Assembly: GCA_963666965.1 (NCBI GenBank)
Contig: OY762939.1
Coordinates: 868,001 to 932,000 of the forward strand
Direction: 5' to 3'
From: Proruminimicrobium sp963666965
GTDB taxonomy: Bacteria > Elusimicrobiota > Endomicrobiia > Endomicrobiales > Endomicrobiaceae
Length of the DNA stretch: 64,000 nt
The notes beneath the pieces are model-generated. The model did not search any database, had not been told where the DNA came from, and was given only the letters and a program-made list of their open reading frames with translations. Below are positions 54,358 through 63,488 of the stretch, one piece after another. The stretch's first letter is position 1. Every line of letters begins with the position of its first letter. A program made the position numbers and the translations under genes.

Positions 54358-55358
54358 AAAAGAAAACCGTCGTAATTTATGCAGTCATAATTATTATTAT
54401 TTGCTTTGCGGGTTTTAAATATTTTTCTAAAAAAGAAAAAACACAGCAGATTTCATATTCTCAGACAGAAGCAGTTCTGTCTGATGTAAAGGAAATTATA
54501 GATACGACGGGAGAAGTCGCGGCTTTAAACAGAGTCGAGATAAAGCCAAGCGTGGCTGGAAGAGTTGATTCGCTTCTTGTTAACGAAGGCGACTATGTCA
54601 GAAAAGGACAGATCCTTGCATATTTGAGCTCAACGGACAGAGTTGCAATTTTAGACGCGGTAAGAGCAAACGAAAAAGAAAAATTATCGCAGTGGGAAGA
54701 TACTTATAAACCTACGCCCGTAATCTCTCCGATGAACGGCAAAATTATTTTAAGAAACGTAGTCGAAGGACAGACTATTTCAACAAGCGACGTTTTGTTT
54801 GCTCTTGCCGATGAGTTGATAGTTGTCGCAAGCGTTGACGAAACCGATATAGGTAAAATAAAAGTCGGACAGAAAGCTTTAATAATGCTTGACGCTTATA
54901 AAGATGTCGCCGTTAACGGAAAAGTTTTCCAAATTCTTGAAGAAGGACAGAATGTCAGCAATGTTATTACTTATTATGTAAAGATACGTCCGGAACACGC
55001 TCCTAAATTTTTTAAATCTCTGATGACTGCCAATATTGAAATTATGGTCGCCGAGAAAAAAAATGTTACAGTCATTCCATGGGAAGCGGTCAATGAAACT
55101 GATAACGGCAGCTTCTACGTTCTTACCGGAGATAATATAAATCAGACAAAAAAAGAAATAACGCCGGGGATAAACGACGGCGATAAAACTGAAATCATTG
55201 CAGGATTAAATCCGGGAGATAAGGTTCTTGTAAAAAATAAAGCGTATAAATTAGGCGCACAAACCGAAGATGCAAAAGGTTTTTTGCAGATGAGTCCTCA
55301 AAAACGTAAAACAAATAGCGAAATACTTTCAGGTTCAACAAGCGTTCAGGGTAAATAA
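54354..55358 (+). CDS. MacA-like periplasmic adaptor (membrane fusion protein)
   Basis: 334 residues. An N-terminal membrane anchor (about 6-23) is followed by one lipoyl half-motif (VEIKPSVAGRVDSLLVNEGD, 61-80), a short link, and the second half-motif (TPVISPMNGKIILRN, 121-135), then beta-barrel and membrane-proximal domains. The usual long helical hairpin between the lipoyl halves (60-100 residues) is reduced to about 28 residues. It sits between a TolC-like and a MacB-like gene, so it should link the two. Confidence 0.86.
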   Translation: MKKKTVVIYAVIIIIICFAGFKYFSKKEKTQQISYSQTEAVLSDVKEIIDTTGEVAALNRVEIKPSVAGRVDSLLVNEGDYVRKGQILAYLSSTDRVAILDAVRANEKEKLSQWEDTYKPTPVISPMNGKIILRNVVEGQTISTSDVLFALADELIVVASVDETDIGKIKVGQKALIMLDAYKDVAVNGKVFQILEEGQNVSNVITYYVKIRPEHAPKFFKSLMTANIEIMVAEKKNVTVIPWEAVNETDNGSFYVLTGDNINQTKKEITPGINDGDKTEIIAGLNPGDKVLVKNKAYKLGAQTEDAKGFLQMSPQKRKTNSEILSGSTSVQGK

Positions 55359-57317
55359 ATGACAGAACATTATAAACCGTTGCTTTCTATTAAATCAATA
55401 ACAAAAGTTTATGACGTCGGAGATACAAAACTCGACGTTTTAAGAGGCGTAAATCTTACAATAGAAGAAGGCGAGTTTGTGGCAATAATGGGTCCTTCCG
55501 GATCAGGAAAAAGCACGCTTATGCATATACTCGGACTTTTGGACAGACCTTCCGGCGGCGTTTATGAAATCTACGGGCAAAATGTTTTAAAGTTTGATGA
55601 TAACCGTACGGCTTTTTTAAGATCAAAAATAATAGGTTTTGTTTTTCAGCAGTATAATCTTTTAAATAAAATGACAGCCTGCGACAACGTCGCTCTTCCT
55701 CTTATTTATTCCGGAGGCGAAAACAGGGTTGAAAGAGCAAAAAGTCTTCTTGAAAGCGTAGGCCTGTCGGAAAGAATATTCCATAAACCGAACCAGCTTT
55801 CCGGAGGCCAGCAGCAGAGAGTCGCCATTGCAAGAGCTCTTGTAAACGAACCAAAAATTATTTTTGCCGACGAGCCGACCGGCAATCTTGCTTCGGCGCA
55901 GTCTGACGAAATAATGCAGATTCTTACAGATTTAAATAAAAAAGGAATAAGCATTATTCTTGTTACTCATGAACCCGATATTGCCCAATGGGCAAACAGA
56001 GTTATAACTATAAAAGACGGACAGGTTGTATCGGACATTAAAAAAACAGAACCGCAAAAAACGGAAAATAAACCTTTAAAAATACACAAAGATTCCTCAA
56101 AATTCAGTATCGCGGAATTTTCAGAAAACTTCTTTTCGGCAATCAGGGCAATTCTTGCAAATAAAACGCGTTCAGTCCTGACGATGCTCGGCATTATTAT
56201 AGGAGTTGCATCAATTATATCAATGCTTGCTTTGGGCGCCGGAGCACAGCAGTCTCTTGAAAAACAGATTAAATCCATGGGGACCAATCTTTTATATCTT
56301 ATGCCGGGACGAATATCGATGGGCGGCGTGGCAGGAAATGTAGTAAGAAGAATAACTCTTGAAGATGTTGACGCGTTGGCTTCAAATACGGCACTTGTAA
56401 AGAACATAGATCCTAATGTAAGCGGCAATGCGCAGGTTGTCTACGGTAATAAAAATACAAATACAAGCATTACGGGAGCCACTACAGTTTATCAGTATAT
56501 GCAAAGCTCTATTCCTGAATACGGACGTTTTTTTACAAAAACCGAAAATGAAAATGCCGAAAAAGTATGCGTTATAGGAACTACCGTAATAAAAAATCTT
56601 TTCGGAAACGAAGATCCTGTCGGCAAATATATAAAAATTAACAGAAAACAGTTTAGAGTAATAGGAATTCTTCCCGTTAAAGGAGCACAGGGCCCCAGAG
56701 ACGGCGATGATATTATTTTAGTTCCATTAAATACCGCTATGAAAAGACTTTTGGGTACAAAATATGTTTCTTCTGTTTCCGTTGAAGTTCAGGACGGTAA
56801 AATTAATGAAACGGAAAAATATATTCTTGCGACTATGCTTGCACGCAACAGGCTCAGCGCCGATCAGGCCGATTCTTTCAGAATAAGAAATATGTCGGAT
56901 ATGATACAGATGCTTTCTACGACTACTAAAACAATGACTATGCTTTTGGGAGCCGTTGCCGGTATTTCTCTGATTGTGGGAGGAATAGGTATTATGAATA
57001 TAATGCTTGTAAGCGTTAGTGAGAGAACAAGAGAAATAGGATTGAGAAAAGCGATAGGCGCCACAAAAAATGCAGTTCTATTGCAATTTTTAATAGAGTC
57101 GTCGGCTTTATCTTTGCTGGGCGGTTTTTTCGGAGTGGCTCTCGGCGTGCTTATTTCTTTTGCAGTTTCGAAATTTGCCGGCTGGGCCGCTTTTGTATCG
57201 GGATTTTCAGTTTTCTTGTCCGTTTCATTTTCAGTATGCGTAGGTATTATTTTCGGTCTCTGGCCTGCCAAAAAAGCCTCGGAATTGTCGCCGATTGAAG
57301 CGCTCCGCTCGGAATAA
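55359..57317 (+). CDS. macB: MacB-like ABC transporter (ATPase fused to permease)
   Basis: 652 residues. ATPase domain: Walker A GPSGSGKST (45-53), signature LSGGQQQRVAIARAL, Walker B KIIFADEPT. After a linker near 230-250 come the first membrane helix (RSVLTMLGIIIGVASIISMLALG), the periplasmic MacB domain (about 290-520) and the FtsX-type C-terminal helices with RTREIGLRKAIGA. This is the complete MacB layout. The ATG directly follows the adaptor stop. The family exports peptides, toxins, macrolides or lipoproteins; the substrate here is unknown. Confidence 0.92.
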   Translation: MTEHYKPLLSIKSITKVYDVGDTKLDVLRGVNLTIEEGEFVAIMGPSGSGKSTLMHILGLLDRPSGGVYEIYGQNVLKFDDNRTAFLRSKIIGFVFQQYNLLNKMTACDNVALPLIYSGGENRVERAKSLLESVGLSERIFHKPNQLSGGQQQRVAIARALVNEPKIIFADEPTGNLASAQSDEIMQILTDLNKKGISIILVTHEPDIAQWANRVITIKDGQVVSDIKKTEPQKTENKPLKIHKDSSKFSIAEFSENFFSAIRAILANKTRSVLTMLGIIIGVASIISMLALGAGAQQSLEKQIKSMGTNLLYLMPGRISMGGVAGNVVRRITLEDVDALASNTALVKNIDPNVSGNAQVVYGNKNTNTSITGATTVYQYMQSSIPEYGRFFTKTENENAEKVCVIGTTVIKNLFGNEDPVGKYIKINRKQFRVIGILPVKGAQGPRDGDDIILVPLNTAMKRLLGTKYVSSVSVEVQDGKINETEKYILATMLARNRLSADQADSFRIRNMSDMIQMLSTTTKTMTMLLGAVAGISLIVGGIGIMNIMLVSVSERTREIGLRKAIGATKNAVLLQFLIESSALSLLGGFFGVALGVLISFAVSKFAGWAAFVSGFSVFLSVSFSVCVGIIFGLWPAKKASELSPIEALRSE

Positions 57318-57326
57318 CACAGCAGA

Positions 57327-57356
57327 TTTACATAATTTACAAAGATATGATATACT
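57327..57356 (+). promoter_or_regulatory. Sigma-70 promoter for pyrK
   Basis: TTTACA, 18 bases, TATACT, ending 28 bases before the ATG. No terminator is seen between macB and this promoter. Confidence 0.6.
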
Positions 57357-57384
57357 TAGCTAACTTAAAAACGGATGGTTTTAT

Positions 57385-58155
57385 ATGTGTTTTGACGTCA
57401 ACAGTAAATCACTTGCAAAAAGATATGATATCAGCGCTAAAATAAAAAGCAATAAACATGTATGTTTAAGTTTTTATGAAATTATAATTGAAGCTCCTGA
57501 AATGGCTCATTCCGCTCAACCGGGACAGTTCTGTATGGTTTCGGTGCCGAATTCATATCTCAGAAGACCTTTAAGCATATATAAAAGCGGTAAAAATACG
57601 CTTTCATTTCTTTACAAAATAGTCGGAAAAGGCACTGAAGTTTTGGCTGCGCTAAAACCGGGAGATCAGATTAAAGTTTTAGGCCCTCTTGGTATGGCTT
57701 ATCCTTACAAAAATATCGGCGCAGTACCGGTGCTTGTCGCAGGCGGAACAGGAATAGCCTCAGTTCATTTTTTGGCTTCAAAACTTAAAAATAAAGGCGT
57801 TTTGTTTTACGGAGCAAGAACAAAAAAAGAGTTGCTGTGTCTTTCCGAGTTTAAAAAACTGGGATGGAAAGTTTTTGTTGCGACCGAAGACGGAACTCAG
57901 GGATTTAAAGGTTTTGTAACAGATTTGATGAAAGAAAAAATTAAAAAAGACAATATAGTTTATACCTGCGGACCTACTCCGATGATGAAAAAGGTGATAG
58001 AAACGGTAAAGGCTTTGAAACTTAAAGGTTATGCTTCTCTTGAAGAAAAAATGGCATGCGGCATAGGAAACTGTCAGGGCTGCGCCGTGAAAATCGGAGA
58101 CGAGTATAAGATGGTCTGCAAAGACGGCCCCGTTTTTTCAATGGATTTATTATAA
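57385..58155 (+). CDS. pyrK: Dihydroorotate dehydrogenase electron-transfer subunit PyrK
   Basis: Iron-sulfur flavoprotein that lets the type 1B dihydroorotate dehydrogenase use NAD. FAD motif LRRPLSIYKS, NAD motif VAGGTGIASVHFLASKL, CGPTPMMKK, and the 2Fe-2S loop C-x4-C-x2-C with a later Cys (ACGIGNCQGC ... MVC). 256 residues. The partner pyrD is not beside it, and the other pyr genes lie 4.4 kb upstream across the efflux genes. Its stop overlaps the convergent mtaB stop by six bases. NADPH-ferredoxin-type subunits (NfnA) share this fold; the single-domain length favours PyrK. Confidence 0.88.
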   Translation: MCFDVNSKSLAKRYDISAKIKSNKHVCLSFYEIIIEAPEMAHSAQPGQFCMVSVPNSYLRRPLSIYKSGKNTLSFLYKIVGKGTEVLAALKPGDQIKVLGPLGMAYPYKNIGAVPVLVAGGTGIASVHFLASKLKNKGVLFYGARTKKELLCLSEFKKLGWKVFVATEDGTQGFKGFVTDLMKEKIKKDNIVYTCGPTPMMKKVIETVKALKLKGYASLEEKMACGIGNCQGCAVKIGDEYKMVCKDGPVFSMDLL

Positions 58156-59298
58156 AGGTGTTATTTCAACGTCAAAAATTCCTTTTTGGCGCGGAATATT
58201 TTTAACTGTAAGATAGTTATCCGTAAGCGCTTGATTTCCTCTTAATGAAACTGCTTTTCTTGTTGTTCCTATAAATTTTGAATAAAAATTCTTTCTTAAA
58301 ATTTTATCCAGTTCAAGAAGTTCAGAGACTCTCTTGTTAATTTCAGTTTGTTCCGAAATTTGTTTCAATTCAAAGGCTTTTGTTCCCTGTCTTTTGGAAT
58401 ATGGGAAAACATGCAGTCTTGCAAAATCAGCATTCTTTAAAAAATTGCGCGTTTGTTCAAAGTCATCCGCCGTTTCACAAGGAAAACCGCAAATCACATC
58501 CGTTGTTAAAGATATATCCGGTATATTTTTTTTAAGTTTTTTTAGAACAGAATCAAAATCAAGCAAAGTGTATTTTCTGTTCATCTGTTTTAAAACATTG
58601 TCCGATGCAGACTGCAGAGGAATGTGGAGATGATTGCATATTCTAAGAGGTTCATCTTTCATTATTGATATCAGTTCATCGTCTACCTCGTTTACCTCTA
58701 TAGATGAAAGTCTGATTCTGAAATCTTTTTTTAGCGATCCAAGTATTTTTTTTAGAAGCCGGCTTATTCCGTTTTCATATTTTCCTATATGTATTCCTGT
58801 GAGCACGATTTCCGTGTAGCCGTTATCGGTTATTTTTGAAAGTTCTTCTATTATTTCTTTTTCAGGTTTAGACCAGAGAATATTTCTTGCAAAAGGGACT
58901 ATACAGTATGAACAGAAACTGTTACATCCATCCTGAATTTTTATAAATGCTCTTGAATGATTGTCAAAAGATTTTATTGACTGAACAGAATTTTTGAATA
59001 AATCTTCTTTAAGTATTATTTTTATTTTTGGAAATTCTTTTTTTATTTTATCGTGTGAAGTTTTTGCGTAGCATCCTGTAAGTATGATTTCTTTGCCATT
59101 ATGCAAAAATTTATTGATAAAAGAATTGCACTGTCTGTCGGAACTGTCTGTTACCGTGCATGAATTTATTATTATAGTATCGGCTTCTTCAGGAGAATTT
59201 GCCAATAAACATCCGTTTTTTTCAAACAGTTCCCTGATAAGCTGCGATTCATATTGGTTAACTTTGCAGCCGAAAGTGGAGATAAAGATTTTTTTCAT
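58150..59298 (-). CDS. mtaB: tRNA methylthiotransferase, MtaB type
   Basis: Radical SAM enzyme that adds a 2-methylthio group to t6A37 of tRNA. The N-terminal TFGCKVNQYES (C11) with C47 and C76 binds the second cluster. The radical SAM motif is C125-x3-C129-x2-C132. GCKVNQYES is the MtaB form of the signature. At 382 residues it is shorter than usual (about 430), with only a reduced C-terminal TRAM-like segment. The start overlaps the rsmE stop by four bases, so nadC, rsmE and mtaB form one operon. Confidence 0.9.
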   Translation of the reverse strand: MKKIFISTFGCKVNQYESQLIRELFEKNGCLLANSPEEADTIIINSCTVTDSSDRQCNSFINKFLHNGKEIILTGCYAKTSHDKIKKEFPKIKIILKEDLFKNSVQSIKSFDNHSRAFIKIQDGCNSFCSYCIVPFARNILWSKPEKEIIEELSKITDNGYTEIVLTGIHIGKYENGISRLLKKILGSLKKDFRIRLSSIEVNEVDDELISIMKDEPLRICNHLHIPLQSASDNVLKQMNRKYTLLDFDSVLKKLKKNIPDISLTTDVICGFPCETADDFEQTRNFLKNADFARLHVFPYSKRQGTKAFELKQISEQTEINKRVSELLELDKILRKNFYSKFIGTTRKAVSLRGNQALTDNYLTVKNIPRQKGIFDVEITPL

Positions 59299-60008
59299 GA
59301 TTTATTTATAACAAGAATGCAGGCGGCAAGAGCGGCAGTTTCAACTCTCAAAATATTTTTGCCCAAAGTGACGGGTGTAATATTATTTTTAAACGCGTAT
59401 TCTGCTTCGGAATTTTCAAATCCGCCTTCAGGTCCTATAAAAATGTTTATATTTTTTGCCTGTTTGTAAATATTGTCTATTGTATTTGATTCTTCGCACT
59501 CCCACGGCATCAGATTCAGAGTGTTATCTTGTTGAGAAACAAGGTCAACGGCATTTTTGAATTTAACAGGCTGTTCGATTACCGTTAAATCTGCTCTGTT
59601 TGACTGAGAACTTGCCGATATGGATATTTTTTTATACCTTTCAAATTTATTTTCGGATATTTCGTTTGTAACGCTTCTTGCAGTTATGACAGGGACTATT
59701 TTTGATACTCCCAGTTCAGCGCTTTTTTCAATAAGCCATTCAAATCTTTCACCTTTTGGCATTGCAGTAAAAAGAGTAATTTTTATAGCCGGTAAAATAA
59801 AATTTAAATTTGAAATTATCTCACCCGTCAAAAAAGTTTTTGTGATGGTTTTGATTTTTGCGCGGAATGAGTTTCCAAGGCCGTCAAATATGTTTATTTC
59901 TTCTCCGGCTGTAAATCTTCTGACGCCGGTAAGATAATGAAACTGTTCTCCAGTTAACGTAAAAACATTGTTGCTTATTTCTTTCGGATTTACATAAAAA
60001 TGTGGCAT
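59295..60008 (-). CDS. rsmE: 16S rRNA (uracil1498-N3)-methyltransferase RsmE
   Basis: SPOUT-fold methyltransferase. The N-terminal PUA-like part (HFYVNPKEISNN, RRFTAGEEINIFDGLG) is followed by KGERFEWLIEKSAELGVSKIVPV. The knot motifs are IGPEGGFENSEAEYA and LGKNILRVETAALAA, all family-typical. Length 237 is normal. Five bases separate it from nadC. Confidence 0.95.
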   Translation of the reverse strand: MPHFYVNPKEISNNVFTLTGEQFHYLTGVRRFTAGEEINIFDGLGNSFRAKIKTITKTFLTGEIISNLNFILPAIKITLFTAMPKGERFEWLIEKSAELGVSKIVPVITARSVTNEISENKFERYKKISISASSQSNRADLTVIEQPVKFKNAVDLVSQQDNTLNLMPWECEESNTIDNIYKQAKNINIFIGPEGGFENSEAEYAFKNNITPVTLGKNILRVETAALAACILVINKS

Positions 60009-60013
60009 AAATT

Positions 60014-60859
60014 CTAGTTTTGTACTTTAATTTTAAGAGAGATATCAAGCGACGGCGCTGAATGAGTGAGCATTCCTATCGAAATTCTGTCAATACCCAG
60101 TTTTGCATAATCTTTTATAGTTTTTAGATTTACTCCGCCCGATATTTCAATTTCAGGTCTGTATTCTTTTGTCGAATTGTCTCTTATTAAAGATACCATT
60201 TTTTTTAACTGCGATTTTTTCATATTGTCCAGCATTATAAGATCCGCTCTTGCAGCAAGAGCGTCATATACGTGTTTTTTTGTTTCACATTCAACCTGTA
60301 TAAGAATTCCTTTATGTTTTTTTCTGATAGTTTTAATTTTTTCGGTAAGATCGTCTATCAATTTAAGATGATTGTCTTTTATCAAAACCATATCAGAAAG
60401 CGACATTCTGTGGTTTGTTCCGCCGCCGCATCTTACAGCGTATTTTGAAATGTATCTGAATCCCGGAATGGTTTTTCTTGTATCGTAAATTTTTGTGTTT
60501 GTATTTTTGACTATATCAACAAAATAACTTGTCATGGTTGCGATACCGGAAAGTTTTTGTATGAAATTTAAAGCCGTTCTTTCTCCGCACAAAAGATGAT
60601 AGGCAGGTCCTTCCATTTTTAAAATAATATCGCCTTTTTTTACTTTTTGACCGTCATTTTTCATAACACTGAAAACAAAATCTTTATTTAGTTTTATGAA
60701 AACTCTTTTAAAAACGTCAATTCCGCAGACTATGCCGGGGCATTTTGCCATAAGAACGGCTGTTGCTCTGATATTTTTTGAAATTATATTTTTTGATGTT
60801 ATATCGTTCAATACTGAATCTTCTTCAAGTGCCAGCGATATTATTTTATCTAAGTTCAT
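60014..60859 (-). CDS. nadC: Nicotinate-nucleotide pyrophosphorylase (carboxylating)
   Basis: It converts quinolinate and PRPP to nicotinate mononucleotide in NAD synthesis. Motifs are ERTALNFIQKLSGIAT, DTRKTIPGFRYISKYAVRCGGG, NHRMSLSDMVLIKDNH, and the EISGGVN / GIDRISIG phosphate site at the C-terminus. 281 residues. nadA and nadB are not in this window. Confidence 0.96.
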   Translation of the reverse strand: MNLDKIISLALEEDSVLNDITSKNIISKNIRATAVLMAKCPGIVCGIDVFKRVFIKLNKDFVFSVMKNDGQKVKKGDIILKMEGPAYHLLCGERTALNFIQKLSGIATMTSYFVDIVKNTNTKIYDTRKTIPGFRYISKYAVRCGGGTNHRMSLSDMVLIKDNHLKLIDDLTEKIKTIRKKHKGILIQVECETKKHVYDALAARADLIMLDNMKKSQLKKMVSLIRDNSTKEYRPEIEISGGVNLKTIKDYAKLGIDRISIGMLTHSAPSLDISLKIKVQN

Positions 60860-60867
60860 AATTGCGT

Positions 60868-60896
60868 ATTATATAAAAAAACTCATTTCTTTACAA
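60868..60896 (-). promoter_or_regulatory. Sigma-70 promoter for nadC-rsmE-mtaB
   Basis: Minus strand: TTGTAA, 17 bases, perfect TATAAT, ending about 8 bases before the nadC ATG. The transcript would therefore be nearly leaderless. Confidence 0.65.
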
Positions 60897-60917
60897 TCAA
60901 TTTTTTATAATAAAAGT

Positions 60918-60946
60918 TTGACTATTTTTAAATCTATTTATATAAT
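60918..60946 (+). promoter_or_regulatory. Strong sigma-70 promoter for the DUF4912-GH57 operon
   Basis: TTGACT, 17 bases, TATAAT (11 of 12). It lies back to back with the nadC promoter in the same 155-base gap. Confidence 0.85.
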
Positions 60947-61014
60947 TAAACGGTATTATAATAACGGAACTCGGGTTATTTGTTTTTGTAAAAAATATAG
61001 CAAGGATAAACCCT

Positions 61015-61887
61015 ATGGAAAAATTAAGTTCAAAACTTGAAGGAGCCGACAAAGCAGTCAACAAAGCCGGCTTGCCCGCCGATTACGGCGATACAAAAAT
61101 AACAATTTTGCCGAGAGATCCGATATGTATATTTGCCTATTGGTCAATTTCAGAAAATTCAAAAGAAAAAATAAAAAGTCAGTACGGTCAGAATATATTT
61201 GCCGATTCCAAACTCGTAATAAGAGTTTATGATACTACCGATATAAATTTTGACGGCAATAACGCTCACAGATATTTTGATATTTTCATAACTCCTAACG
61301 CCGACAGCTGGTATATCAACGTCGGAGAATATAACCGCAGCTGGTGCGCAGATATTGGTTTTTTAACAAATGACGGTAAGTTTGTGTGCATTGCAAGATC
61401 AAATAAGCTCAGCATGCCGAGATACGGCGTTTCAAATGTTACCGACGAACAGTGGGCGATGCTGCAGATTGAATTTGAAAAACTTCTTAAGATATCGGGC
61501 GTAAATCAGATAGGAATGAGTTCTTTTGATATAGCGCGTCTTATGAGGGAAAGATGGGAAGAAATAGTTTCAATTTCTCTTCCAAGTTCGCATGTTCAAA
61601 CTAGTTCGTTTAAAACTCATCCTAAATCTTTTGCTCCGGAAGCGCAGCAGGACAAACAAAAAAGTTTTTGGTTAAAAGCCGATACGGAAATAGTTATTTA
61701 CGGAGCGACGGAATCAGATGCAAAATTAACCATGAACGGACAGCCCGTCAAATTATCTGCCGACGGTTCTTTTTCGGTAAGATTTTATTTGCCTAACGGC
61801 GACCACGTTTATTCCATAGAAGCTTCATCAAGCGATGATTCAATGAAAAAGGCAATAACTTTTGAAGTTAAAAAGAATACAAAATAA
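61015..61887 (+). CDS. DUF4912 domain protein
   Basis: 290 residues. The DUF4912 core covers about 28-165: ITILPRDPICIFAYWSIS, KLVIRVYDTTDI, YINVGEYNRSWCADIGF. A variable linker follows, then a C-terminal beta domain (about 215-290) beginning WLKADTEIVIYGATESDAK that resembles a starch-binding-like Ig sandwich. The function of DUF4912 is not known, but it is often encoded beside GH57 or glycogen genes. Here the GH57 gene follows by 17 bases. I infer a polysaccharide-related role. ATG is preceded by AAGGA. Confidence 0.82.
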   Translation: MEKLSSKLEGADKAVNKAGLPADYGDTKITILPRDPICIFAYWSISENSKEKIKSQYGQNIFADSKLVIRVYDTTDINFDGNNAHRYFDIFITPNADSWYINVGEYNRSWCADIGFLTNDGKFVCIARSNKLSMPRYGVSNVTDEQWAMLQIEFEKLLKISGVNQIGMSSFDIARLMRERWEEIVSISLPSSHVQTSSFKTHPKSFAPEAQQDKQKSFWLKADTEIVIYGATESDAKLTMNGQPVKLSADGSFSVRFYLPNGDHVYSIEASSSDDSMKKAITFEVKKNTK

Positions 61888-61904
61888 ATCTATTCGGATT
61901 TTCG

Positions 61905-63488
61905 ATGAAATATAAGGGCTACTGGTGTTTACAACTTCATGCGCATTTACCTTTTGTACGCCATCCGAACTTTCCTGATTTTTTAGAAGAAGATTGGCTG
62001 TATGAAGCGATAAGCGAAACTTATCTGCCTCTGCTTTCCGTATTTGAAAATTTTATCAATGACGGAATTGACTTCCGAATTACAATGACTATTACTCCGA
62101 CCCTTGCAAATATGCTTGCCGATCCTCTTTTACAGTCCAGATATTATGCTAAATTAAATAAACTTATAGAACTTTCCGAACAAGAAGTTTTCAGAACAAA
62201 AAGCCAGCCTGAATTTCATCAAGTCGCTTTGATGTATGAAAAGAATTTTAAAAATTGCAGAAGAATATGGGAAAAATACCACGGCAATATTTTGACCGGA
62301 TTTAAGAACCTGCAGGATATGGGCAAGATTGAAATAATTACGTGCTGCGCCACCCACGGTTTTTTGCCGCTTATGGTAAACGAAAAGGCTGTAAGGGCGC
62401 AAATCAGAATAGCGTGTCAGGATTATAAAAAACATTTCGGAAGAGAGCCTAGAGGAATATGGCTTGCCGAATGTGCATACTCTTACGGGATAGACAAAAT
62501 ATTAAAAGAAGAGGGATTAAGATTTTTCTTTCTTGAAGCTCACGGTATTTTATATGCAACTCCAAGGCCGAAATACGGAGTTTTTGCTCCGATATACTGC
62601 CCGAGCGGCGTTGCTGTTTTCAGCAGAGATATGGAAACTGCCCATCAGGTTTGGAGCGCCGATTCAGGATATCCCGGAGATCCGGACTACAGAGAATTTT
62701 ACAGGGATTTGGCGTATGATCTTGATTATGATTATATAAAACCTTATCTTCATTCAGACGGTATAAGACGAAACATAGGCGTAAAATACCATAGAATAAC
62801 CGGAAAAGTTCCTCTGCATGAGAAACAGCCGTATAATCCGCAGTGGGCTGACAATAAAGCAAAGATGCATGCCGAAAATTTTGTTTTTAACAGATCGAAT
62901 CAAATAGATTATTTATCGGGTATTTTGGGCAGAGAACCTATAGTCGTTTCAATGTATGATGCCGAGCTTTTCGGGCACTGGTGGTTTGAAGGTCCGCAAT
63001 TTATAAATTATTTATTCAGAACTATAAATAAACAGAAATTATTTGCTACTATTACTCCGGTAGAATATCTTGAAAAATATAAAACCAATCAAATCGCAAC
63101 ACCGTCTCCGTCTTCATGGGGAGATAAAGGTTATTATGAAGTTTGGTTAAATCCTAAAAATGACTGGATTTATAAACATCTGCACGTTATAGCCGACAGA
63201 ATGGTTGAAATAGCTTCCTTAAACAAAACTGCGTCCGGTCTGAAATTGAGACTTCTTAACCAGGCTGCAAGAGAATTGCTTCTTGCTCAGTCTTCCGACT
63301 GGGCTTTTATAATGACGACCGGAACGATGGTTGAATATGCCGAAAAAAGAACCAAAGAGCATATATATAATTTTAATACTTTATACGACCAGATAAAAAA
63401 TGATCGTATAGATGAGGGCTTTTTGTCTAATTTAGAGTACACAAATAATATATTTCCCGATATAGATTATACTGTTTATATAAAATAA
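61905..63488 (+). CDS. GH57 1,4-alpha-glucan (glycogen) branching enzyme
   Basis: 527 residues, the usual size for bacterial GH57 branching enzymes. LQLHAHLPFVRHP is the N-terminal GH57 motif. The nucleophile is E189 in GIWLAECAY, and the acid/base is D352 in SMYDAELFGHWW; both positions are close to those of characterised GH57 branching enzymes. SPSSWGDKGYYEVWL and the helical C-terminal DUF1957-type domain are present. It introduces alpha-1,6 branches into glycogen. The partner synthase is not in the window. Its stop overlaps the rsmI start (TAATG). Confidence 0.93.
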   Translation: MKYKGYWCLQLHAHLPFVRHPNFPDFLEEDWLYEAISETYLPLLSVFENFINDGIDFRITMTITPTLANMLADPLLQSRYYAKLNKLIELSEQEVFRTKSQPEFHQVALMYEKNFKNCRRIWEKYHGNILTGFKNLQDMGKIEIITCCATHGFLPLMVNEKAVRAQIRIACQDYKKHFGREPRGIWLAECAYSYGIDKILKEEGLRFFFLEAHGILYATPRPKYGVFAPIYCPSGVAVFSRDMETAHQVWSADSGYPGDPDYREFYRDLAYDLDYDYIKPYLHSDGIRRNIGVKYHRITGKVPLHEKQPYNPQWADNKAKMHAENFVFNRSNQIDYLSGILGREPIVVSMYDAELFGHWWFEGPQFINYLFRTINKQKLFATITPVEYLEKYKTNQIATPSPSSWGDKGYYEVWLNPKNDWIYKHLHVIADRMVEIASLNKTASGLKLRLLNQAARELLLAQSSDWAFIMTTGTMVEYAEKRTKEHIYNFNTLYDQIKNDRIDEGFLSNLEYTNNIFPDIDYTVYIK

